Assembly (NCBI GenBank): GCA_010015745.1
Contig: ML978296.1
Coordinates: forward strand, 1 to 64,000
DNA from: Setomelanomma holmii
Lineage: Eukaryota; Ascomycota; Dothideomycetes; Pleosporales; Phaeosphaeriaceae
Length of the DNA: 64,000 nucleotides
Direction of reading: 5' to 3'
Below are positions 22,254 to 30,580 of this stretch, one piece after another. Both the position numbers and the translations under genes were made by a program. The first letter of the stretch is position 1. Every line of letters begins with the position of its first letter. The notes beneath the pieces were generated by a model that saw only the letters and a program-made list of their open reading frames with translations, searched no databases and was not told where the DNA came from.

Positions 22254-22612
22254 TCAGTCCACAACAATCCTGACCATGCACATGCCCTCATTCACACTTC
22301 TAGCAAAGGCCTTCAGTTCCCCATGTGCCTTGCAATCTACATCATAGTAATCGAAATCTTCCTGATCCCTGAACACCGACGTCGCCGCTATCGTGTAGCC
22401 TTGGGCTCTCGAATCTTGCTGGGTTGTCCCGGCTTCGACAGACAAGATGTATGATTTCCCGTTCTGTAGATCGTTATCTTCGGCCTCTATCGGACAAACG
22501 AGAAGCGAACCTTGAGAGCTCTCGTTGGCATCTCTTTGTACATGCCGAGGAGCTTTTGCTGATCCACCTCACTCGGGATCTTAAAAAGCACCATACGACG
22601 AATTGTAGGCAT
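22254..22612 (-). CDS. Stress-responsive A/B barrel (Dabb) domain protein
   Basis: Reverse-strand gene of 103 residues in two exons, 22612-22511 and 22463-22254, joined across a 47-base intron (GTTCGC..CTACAG, with CGATAAC branch-like sequence). The start ATG 22612 gives MPTIRRMVLFKI, the usual first strand of the dimeric alpha+beta barrel; the second exon gives NGKSYILSVEAGTTQQDSRAQGYT, then the FDYYDVDCKAH helix and a final MVRIVVD strand. Length and order match single-domain fungal Dabb proteins, which are small stress-induced or catalytic (cyclase/decarboxylase-like) proteins. The donor GTTCGC is weaker than its neighbours. It ends 85 bases from the stop of the aldoxime dehydratase. Function unknown. 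Confidence 0.85.
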
Positions 22613-23452
22613 GATGGCGATACGTTCAGGCGATGTACAGAATGTGGTTGTCGTATGGTGAGGTACGTGAGAGGGTTTGTTGATGAAGCTCATGAAGTTC
22701 GGAAACATAGCCGTTGCTTTCCGGCTTCCGCTTGGGGTTGGCTTCCGGACTTGACTCCCCGCATTTCGAAAGCGCGGAAACCAAAGACATCCGCTGATGT
22801 CCCACACGCGCGCAACAATAGTGAATATACTTTGTAGCTTCAAGTTTTAAAAAAAAACTCGCATTAATTTTTGAACGGAGTTCGGAAGTAGAATGCTCTG
22901 ACAACCGCACTTACAACCATTGAGACCCTCGCCTTCTATTCGAGCATTTTCATGAGGTTCGCTTGAGGCTTCGGCAGCAGCTTATTCGATTTGCTGTGTG
23001 ACATCAGTGTAAGATGAACGAAGCGGTCATGGCACATACAGCACATGAGTATTCCCCAGAGTTTGAGTAGATTCTGCTTGTTCGAGATCAAAGAAAGTCA
23101 AACTATTGCAGAAAGCCTGGTGCAGTAATGATTCGAAAAGCAACCACACATGCACTAGCATGACCTCATGCGAGACGCAAATTCGCGCCGGAGATGACCC
23201 AGCATTGACCAGACTAGTGTCCCATCAATTACGCCATGTCGCAATCCCGCAGTAGCGCTACACATCATGCTCCACGACGGATCTTGGCAGTGTTGCCTCT
23301 TACGGAGCCCGTCGTGAGTGAAAGTAACGGAATAACCAAGGGTCGGATTGGGCAGAGTGTGTAGATTGTGATAGTTAAAATTTCTTTGCTAATCACTTCG
23401 CCTTTTTTGCGAACATGCCACTACGATTACTCTGCCTCACGCGTCACACGCT
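22613..23452. other. Intergenic between Dabb gene and chitin deacetylase
   Basis: About 840 bases holding the Dabb promoter on the left and the 3' end of the chitin deacetylase on the right. An A-run (about 22849-22857) and no coding signal. Confidence 0.45.
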
Positions 23453-24956
23453 TTACGAGCAAGTTCCGAACCCACCATTGCAGCCTGAGCCGCAATGATC
23501 CGTGGAAGGACCGCACCACCCATACTTGGAGCAGCAGTTTCCGAAAGTCGAGCCAGAACACGTAGCACCTCCCTGGGTACCACAAGTACCATCCGTCGAA
23601 ACAGGCGCAGTTGGGGTTGTAGGAGTCGTACCTCCTCCCCCACTGCAGGTACCAAACGACGCATTGCATCCGGAGCCGCAGTGATCAGATGTGCTTCCGC
23701 ACCATCCGTACTGCGAGCAGCAGTTACCAAACGTCGAGCCAGCGCATGTCTTACCGCCCTGCCCACCGCACGTACCGTCAGTTGACACGCTACCACCCGG
23801 GGTTGGGGTTGGGTTAGGGGTCGTACCACCGCTTTCACCAGATGTGCGGTACCAGTTCGCCTCTGGCTCGCCCATGCACTCTCCCATCGTCACACCACGG
23901 TAGCCAGAGTCGCGGAGATACTGCAGCATGTAACCAGTCAGAGACAAGGCAGTTGCCTCGTGGATGTCGTGAGCAATGGCGAGACGATCTCCAGATTGGG
24001 GGCCACCTGGAGTTTCGTCGAGAATACGCTTGAAGTTGTCCTTGGCGACTTGAATGTTTGAGAGTTGGTTATAGTCGTCGGTATCGAGGTCAAAGTATGA
24101 GACGACATAACCCAAACTCTTCAGTGTGTTCTGGCAAGCGTCGTTGCACGACGAATATGGTGGGCGCATATAAGTGGGGTATTTCCCGAGGATGTTGCGG
24201 ATGGCCATCTCATTCTTCACCATCTGATCGATTCGCTGCTCATCGGTGATGACGCTCAAATCCTGGTGGGACCAAGTGTGACTGGCGACTTGATGACCCT
24301 CGGCAACCATGCGCTGAATGACAGAAGACCAGCTGGCAGTGGAATCGATGGGACCTTTTCCATTGTTGTTTCCGGTGACGAAGAAAGTAGCCTTGAAGCC
24401 GTACTCAGCAAATTGGTCAAGGACCTGGTTAGTGTATATGTACGGTCCATCATCATAAGTGATAGCAACGGTGCCGGGGTTCTGGCATCCATAGATGCCA
24501 CCGCCTCCGTAAGCAACATTGCCCTTCTGTGGGCGAGCATCGTTGCGAGTGCTGGCACCTCCGGGGGAAGCGTTGGCGTCGCAAGCTGGCCCGTACTGAA
24601 ACAAACAATCAGGGGCCTTGCAGTGATCCGTTGTTGTGCCGCAGTAACCCTGATTCCATATCAGCAAATGTAGACAAATCGGTCTCCGAGCAACATACCT
24701 CAGCAGAGCAGCAAAAGCCAGCATCACAAGATGCAACTCCAAAGTTGGGACCGCAGCGACCGTTCTGTCCCCCCTGACGAGTCTCGAGCAGGCCGTGCTT
24801 AGGCTCAGCAGCATGGCGAAGCACGCGAGCAGCGGTCGGGGCTCTAGCCTTTAGGTCTTTTGCGAGACCAAAGACCTTGGGCGCTCCAGGAATTCCTCCA
24901 TGTGCAGCCACAAGCGGCGCCACAACCGCGGCGACTACGCAGTCCGAGAAACGCAT
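23453..24956 (-). CDS. Chitin deacetylase (NodB/CE4) with one N-terminal and two C-terminal CBM18 domains
   Basis: Intact, 484 residues, two exons (24956-24699, 24649-23453) and a 49-base intron (GTATGT..TCAG). Start ATG 24956 gives a signal peptide (MRFSDCVVAAVVAPLVAAHG). Order: CBM18-like Cys module at about 70-105 (CGPNFG..CDAGFCCS..YCGTTTDHC), NodB domain at about 140-335, then two C-terminal CBM18 repeats separated by Thr/Pro linkers, each with GTCG.QGG.TC.GSTFGNCCS.YGWCG..DHCGSGC. Catalytic motifs: TYDDGP (base and metal Asp), HTWSH (metal His pair), RPPYSS, DLDTDDY and IAHDIHE. It deacetylates chitin in the wall or secretome; CBM18 binds chitin. This secreted polysaccharide enzyme is intact although every plant-wall enzyme nearby is broken. 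No GPI signal at the C-terminus. Confidence 0.93.
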
Positions 24957-25634
24957 ACTGGCTCGAATGGAAAGACACAATCAATGTCTGTGAAGATAAC
25001 GAGTATTAAGAATGTAAAAATGAGAATGCAGACTCCTTGCTGGAAGAGCGAGTGACGAATGCAGAGCTGGTGAAGCATGGCTGCGACCAATACTTGTACC
25101 AATGCAGCCCTGCGGGATCAGGCCTGACGTGTAGGGTAAGGATGGGCATCCGCTAGTTGATCATGTTTTCCACGCAGCCAAGAGCGGCCGCCTGAGCAGC
25201 AAGTCGTTGAAATACGAAGAAACAGCGGGGCTGCTTACAGCATTGACGGTGCGGAGAAACGGGGTTTCTTGGAACCTAATGTCTATGGTGAAGGATCCGA
25301 TCCTTCCCAACAACATCATGATATAAGACAATATCGGGATTGCTTGCAGCGCGCGCGACGCAGGTCGAGAATGCTCATGCTGTGCTCATTCCAGCAAAAG
25401 GGGGGCTTGTTTCATGATCGACACGATGGTGCAGGAAAGAGGGCGAAATGCCAATACCATGGCTGATTTCCAAGATATCTAGCGGCGCGGCGGGTTAAGA
25501 ATAAACAGCCGAGACCGCTTCCACCCCCGTTTGCTGCGCTGTTCCGACAATACCACGAATCGCGTTGCAACAACTTTTCATAGGGTGATGATTTCTTGCA
25601 GCCTTTACATGACACAATGTCAGGTGACGTTGCG
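24957..25634. other. Intergenic between chitin deacetylase and GH30 relic
   Basis: About 680 bases: the promoter side of the chitin deacetylase and the 3' side of GH30. No gene recognised. Confidence 0.45.
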
Positions 25635-27141
25635 CTACACGACTATCGCATTCCCCGCGGGCTTGAACAAGAAGCTGATCATGCCGCGACCCGGACCACC
25701 TGCAGTTGTCGCGCCGTCGCTGCCTACCATTATTGCAGCCACGGTCATGTTATGCGTGTTGTCGGTGTACCAGGCGTTTACGACTGGGTATCCGGTCCCG
25801 AGCACAATACCAATTGTCTGTGTGGTGGCCGCCGAGTTAATGATGACAATCGCCGCACTGCCATCTGTGTTACGGAACACAGCAGACTTCAGATTCGAGC
25901 CTCCGCTCACGCCAACACGCACAGCGCCTGGTCTCACAATCCGAAATTGAGCGAACGCCCATAGCCGCTTGCTGACTTGGTAGGTTTGACCATCCACAAG
26001 AATCAGTTTCTCATTATTATTGTTGTTGTTGTTCGTCGCCCGGTCCTGGACCCCCTCCCAGAAGATGTATGCGCTGAGATTCGAGTTGACGACACCGTTG
26101 AAGACAGTGTCAGCCCATGTAAAGCCATCTTTAGATCCGCCGTTGGAACACCAAGCAGTGCTCCAGCCGTCGTTGAGGTCAGAGTACTCAGTCTGCCAGA
26201 CCCTGGCAATAGTGCGCATGGTACCGCTGATGCGGGACGTGTACTCGTGCGATGTAATGGCGTATACTATGGACTCGGCATCAGCAGGAGCAATTTGTTG
26301 TGCGTGCTGGGAGGCAACGCTCCAACCAGTTGCCTCGCAGCATTTGATACCAACGAATGTCAAATTCGCTCGATCAAGAGTTGGTCGTAAGACTTTGATA
26401 AATTCTGCAGCTTGAGTGCCAGAAGATTGCATCGAGGCATATGACGTAGAATAGTCGGGTTCATTCAAGAAGCCGAGGTGAATAGCCTTGATGCCGGCGG
26501 AGGCGTAGAAGTTGATGTAGGCGACGAGATAATTGGCGTATGCTTGCTTTCAATCTCCGGTGCGGCAATTGGTCCCAGACACCTGCGTCAGAGGTCAATA
26601 CCTTACATATCATGGCCACTAGTCACTTACACCGCAGAGCTGACCGCCATTGGTGTCCTGGTTGTTCGTCTTCATGCATTCCTGGCGCACTCCACGCGTT
26701 CGCATAGAACGTGTTGACGCCGTACTCCTGGGCCTTTTGGCTCAGGAAGACTTGCCTGCCGTCTTTCCCATCCCACGAGTATGCAGAGTAGTCAATTGTC
26801 ACCTCGGCTGGCGTACTTGGGTAATTAAGCAAGATGGTGTTCATATAATCGTTGTTGTTGCTCGGCGTCAAACCAATGCCATTGCGGACGATGGAGAAAC
26901 CGGCGCTTGTTGTAGTATAGAAAAGTAAGTCCAGCACTTCGCGCTGCTTAGGCTCCTGCAATTTCACGATCAGGTTTGCACGCTGGAACACGCCGCTGAA
27001 ACCAAGGCCATCCATGGCCTGGTACTTCTTCGTGAGGTCGACCGTCACCCGTTGCGATTGTCGAACCTCGAGTGAGGGTGAAGCATCTGCGAGCAATGGC
27101 GCTGCCACTAGGACGGTGAGGTATGAAAATGTAGCCTGCAT
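25635..27141 (-). pseudogene. GH30 family glycoside hydrolase (xylanase-like), decayed
   Basis: Start ATG 27141 gives a secretion signal (MQATFSYLTVLVAAPLLADA). GH30 blocks: KYQAMDGLGFSGVFQRA, LFYTTTSAGFSIVRNGIG, TFYANAWSAPG, HLGFLNEPDYS (acid/base Glu in NEP), VWQTEYSDLND (probable nucleophile Glu), SAYIFWEGVQ, then the beta-domain ending NAIVV. One intron is visible (GTAAGT after QLCG). Lesions: one extra base near 26675-26682 (after SAPG, where MKTNNQDTNGG needs another frame) and TGA 26550-26552 (GD*KQAYANY, Trp position). A poly-Asn tract is encoded by an AAC/AAT repeat at about 26007-26035. Family members hydrolyse xylan or beta-1,6-glucan; with both catalytic blocks present but the chain interrupted before them, no enzyme is expected. 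The subfamily is not certain. Confidence 0.85.
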
Positions 27142-27550
27142 GATGAAAGATGACGTACTCGTCACAACTTCGGCCGGCAATACCAGCATATCGTGCCCTG
27201 CTTATATATGAGCGACGTGATTGTGGGGCTCAAAAGGGCGAACATCGTGTTCTTCAATCTGTAGCACACGTGCGCAATTTGACCTACATAGTATCTTACC
27301 CGGTGTCCTATCTGCACAAGCACTCAGAGTGTGATTTGTGAATGTAGGTTCAATTATGAGCTGCTGCACTCTATGTAGATCTTGGCTGGAGCGCCAAGTG
27401 TATGCACCCCACGATTCCGTGCCGCTGGTCTTGTTCATGGAGGGAGCAAGCGGATTTTAGCCAACGTTAGACGCTTGAGTACCCCCTGGTGATCTGCATT
27501 TGAGTGTGCCCAGCAGTCGGAAAGTTGCTTGTCGCGAAGGTGAAAAGCTT
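27142..27550. other. Intergenic upstream of GH30 relic
   Basis: About 410 bases between the GH30 start and the SDR stop. Nothing recognisable. Confidence 0.4.
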
Positions 27551-28327
27551 TCAATGCAGTTTGACGCCCGAGAACTCTGCACAAATCTCCAACAGCCTTT
27601 CTTGCACGCTTTCATCATTCGCAGCGTCTTGAGGTTTAGCCTCTTTCTTCCCAGGTGTGAAGTAGCACCCACTCTTATTCGCTAGCTCCTCTTCTCCTTC
27701 AGCGAGCATCACGTAGCTGGCAATCGAGTCTTCGAAGTCTCCTGGCGCATTCTTGCCGCCCATCTTCGTCGGCATCCAACCTGGATCCAGTGCGTTGCTC
27801 TTGACTTCAGGCCACCGTCTCGCGAACGCCTTCGCATAGAGAACGTTGTGGAATTTGCTGGCACCATATGCGGCGGTCTCTTGGTACGTGCTTTCGCCGC
27901 GTTTAGCATAAAGAACATCGTCCATGCTCGACGATCCATTGTAGTGGATGCCAGAGGACAGGAAGACCAGGCGTTTTGGGGGCTTGATCAATGCTGTGAG
28001 GATGTACGGTGCCAAAGTATTCACAGCCGCAAGTGCTGGAATGCTATCACTAGTCTTGCGGAAAGCTCCACGGTAGAGTCCCGCATTGTGAATCACGCAG
28101 TCAAACGTGCCCAGTTTGTTGACCTGATCCGCGATGCCTTTGGTTTCTGATATGCTTGAGAGGTCACCAGTCACGACCGTCTCTGCGCCCGGGCAGGCAG
28201 CGTTCGCGTCCTTGGCTCGCTGTTCGTTGCGTGCGTGCAAGACGACCGAGTGTCCTCTTGCAACAAGGCGCTTGGCGACAAGGGAGCCGAGGCCGTCGGA
28301 TGAGCCAGTGACGAGTATGCGGGCCAT
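27551..28327 (-). CDS. Short-chain dehydrogenase/reductase
   Basis: Intact, single exon, 258 residues, ATG 28327. Rossmann-fold SDR: cofactor motif TGSSDGLGS at residues 7-15, HARNEQRAK after strand 2 (Arg suggests NADPH), GDLSS, HNAGLY near residue 84, catalytic Ser in LSSGIHYNG and YGASK (Tyr, Lys) about residue 152, then DPGWMPTKMGG. Classical length and motif order. It resembles fungal NAD(P)-dependent oxidoreductases of unknown substrate. It is divergent from the FAD monooxygenase at 28978 across 650 bases, so the two may be co-regulated. No lesion seen. Confidence 0.88.
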   Translation of the reverse strand: MARILVTGSSDGLGSLVAKRLVARGHSVVLHARNEQRAKDANAACPGAETVVTGDLSSISETKGIADQVNKLGTFDCVIHNAGLYRGAFRKTSDSIPALAAVNTLAPYILTALIKPPKRLVFLSSGIHYNGSSSMDDVLYAKRGESTYQETAAYGASKFHNVLYAKAFARRWPEVKSNALDPGWMPTKMGGKNAPGDFEDSIASYVMLAEGEEELANKSGCYFTPGKKEAKPQDAANDESVQERLLEICAEFSGVKLH

Positions 28328-28977
28328 TGTGTGTTGCGTGACAAAGGTGAGGACTTGTGGTTGTAGCAGCTAAGGTTGGACGCCTCGTGGTCATGACATC
28401 ACCAAAGCATTCGCATAGGTGCATATGCAGCTCCCGGAGCGTCTGGGGTTGGCAGGTTGCTCCACTTGACATCTCGGGGATAGTTGTTTCGGCCCTCTCG
28501 ATCTCGCATCGAACGACACGCACTAGTCCGAGAGCACGCCTGATTGATGTTGCAGCTTCGTGATAGGTGGCGGGCTTTTCTATGTACCGGTATCTGGCGC
28601 TAACGGGCGTCGAAACACCCGCCATTCACGATTGCGAGGAACACTAGGCTGCCTGAACTTAAGCTTTGTGCGCCATTTGCGGGATCTAATGAGCTTGTTC
28701 ATCTTAACGAGATCTGGTTGACGACATGTTAGAACTATTGTCCAGGCACTCACGATGGCTTTCGGGCAAGGCAGCTCACTCACGACCGAGCAGCTTCACA
28801 TAAAGATGCAGGTGCCCTCGCAAATGAGACTGCCCATATCAAATTTGAAAGCATCAGACTGCCCTACTTTTGAAGGCACTCTACTGTCGTACTCGCTTCA
28901 ACGACTTCGAGCCGACATCAACAACGCGAATTATTCTTCCCATCATTCCCATAAACATCCTCGCCTCTCACATCAAC
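28328..28977. promoter_or_regulatory. Divergent promoter region, SDR and FAD monooxygenase
   Basis: 650 bases between divergent ATGs at 28327 (reverse) and 28978 (forward). C/T-rich before the monooxygenase start (CCCATCATTCCCATAAAC). No coding signal and no named site recognised. Confidence 0.5.
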
Positions 28978-30240
28978 ATGTCTCTCACCACCACCCCAAC
29001 ACCCCTACGCATTCTCATATCGGGCGCTGGCATCGCAGGCCCCTGCCTTGCCCACTGGCTCGCGCGCACGCCCATCTCCCCTCCGCCTAAAGTCACCATC
29101 CTCGAACGCGCACCCACTCTCCGCGCAACAGGCCAATCCATCGACATTCGCGGACCTGCCATTGGCATCGTGCAGAAGATGGGTCTGCAGGAAGGCGTGC
29201 GCGCAAAACACACGACTGAGGAAGGAGTCAGGATTCTGGGGAGAAGCGGTGCTCCTGTTGCCGAATTCGGTGCAGGGCCGAAAGAGGGCGGCGGGTTTAC
29301 TGCAGAGTATGAGATCTTGAGGGCGGATTTGTGTGGGCTGGTTGTTGAGTCGACGAAGCCTTTTCGCAACGTTGAGTACAGGTTTGGGGACTATGTGACC
29401 GGCTTGGCGCAGGATGCGAAAGAAGTGAATGTCACTTTCAACAGCGGCGCGCAAGAGACGTACGATTTGGTCGTTGGCGCGGATGGCGCGTCGTCCAAGA
29501 TTCGCTCCCTGGTCTTGTCTGGAAAGGATTTGGAAAACTCTTACAACTTCATCGGCCAGTACGTTGCATACTTCAGCATACCGAGTCAAAAGACGGACAC
29601 GAGGCACTGGTATTGGTACAATGCACCAAATGGACTCGCGCTCATGACACGGCCGCATCGGAACCCCGATACGATAGGAGTCTACATGTGCATCACAACT
29701 CGAGCCCACGGAGTGCGCGATGCCAGAGTGGAGAAGGCAATGGATGCTGGACCGGAGGGGCAGAAGAAGGTGTTGCACGAAGTATTCAAGAGCGTGGGAT
29801 GGCAAGCGGAGAGGATCCTGGAAGGCTTGGATATCTGCGACGACTTCTACATGTCTCGCTGTGCGCAAGTCAAGCTACCTACATGGCATGCTGGGCGTGC
29901 TGTCCTGCTTGGCGACGCAGCTTTCGCGACGTTCGGTGTGGGCACATCCCTCGCCATACACAGCGCGTACACTCTCGCCAGTGAATTGGCCAAGATCAAG
30001 TCAAGCGACGACATCCCACGTGCTCTGGACGACTACGAGAAGGCATTCAGGGAAATCTACAAGAAGTCCGAGGATTTGCCTCTCGGCTACCCGCAGATTG
30101 CTTTCCCGCAGACATCTTTGGGATTGAAGTTGCGGGACTCACTTGCTTGGCTCGTGAGTAAGACCAAGGTGTACAAACTCCTCCCAGAAGACGACGGTAT
30201 GGGAAGCGAGGTGGCAGAATATCCCTGGAGAAATATTTGA
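28978..30240 (+). CDS. FAD-dependent monooxygenase (PF01494-type)
   Basis: Intact, single exon, 420 residues. The open frame starts upstream but the first ATG is 28978. Flavoprotein hydroxylase features: dinucleotide motif ISGAGIAGPCLA near residue 15, ERAPTLRATGQSIDIRG after it, GADGASSKIRSLV (DG motif, about 166-178), and the FAD ribityl-binding GDAAFATFGVGTS near residue 311. Members hydroxylate aromatic or polyketide compounds with NAD(P)H and O2; the substrate cannot be deduced. No signal peptide or clear membrane segment. A divergent SDR neighbour fits a small catabolic or secondary-metabolite module, but no synthase is nearby. Confidence 0.9.
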   Translation: MSLTTTPTPLRILISGAGIAGPCLAHWLARTPISPPPKVTILERAPTLRATGQSIDIRGPAIGIVQKMGLQEGVRAKHTTEEGVRILGRSGAPVAEFGAGPKEGGGFTAEYEILRADLCGLVVESTKPFRNVEYRFGDYVTGLAQDAKEVNVTFNSGAQETYDLVVGADGASSKIRSLVLSGKDLENSYNFIGQYVAYFSIPSQKTDTRHWYWYNAPNGLALMTRPHRNPDTIGVYMCITTRAHGVRDARVEKAMDAGPEGQKKVLHEVFKSVGWQAERILEGLDICDDFYMSRCAQVKLPTWHAGRAVLLGDAAFATFGVGTSLAIHSAYTLASELAKIKSSDDIPRALDDYEKAFREIYKKSEDLPLGYPQIAFPQTSLGLKLRDSLAWLVSKTKVYKLLPEDDGMGSEVAEYPWRNI

Positions 30241-30580
30241 GATGGGGGTGATGGTGATCCTCTGTGGGAGAAGGAAATCGCTGCAGAGTCGATGGACACT
30301 AAGAATAGAGCACCTACCTGGAGCGGCGCAAGAGAGAAGAATGGTCAGTGATCCGTCACTTGCCGTGTGTAAGGCAGTGAGAGGAGTGGCCGCGGATTAC
30401 GTCAGTCGAGGGCAGGGGATGAAGCACGCAGAATAGTGAGCTAGTGTCAGTAGAACGAGAAGATCATAGTCATACCGTCATCACAATGGCGTGGAAGGCT
30501 CTAATCAGATCTTTGCATTAACAACTTGCTTCAAATCACTGTCAAGAATGCTACTGACCTTTGCATCCAGGATCGAGCGC
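30241..30580. other. Convergent intergenic region
   Basis: 340 bases between the stops of the monooxygenase and Snu66; presumably two 3' UTRs. Nothing else seen. Confidence 0.45.

Noticed and set aside
23495..24777. Forward open frames opposite the chitin deacetylase
   Set aside because: Shadows of the Cys/Gly-rich coding strand; no start context or family features.
1..27141. Stop-codon reassignment or programmed readthrough to explain the many in-frame TAG/TGA/TAA codons
   Set aside because: Long genes in the same window (LeuRS, Snu66, VMA2, PtaB-like) have no internal stops and end normally at TGA, TAA or TAG; the broken genes also have frameshifts, and the transposase is equally affected.
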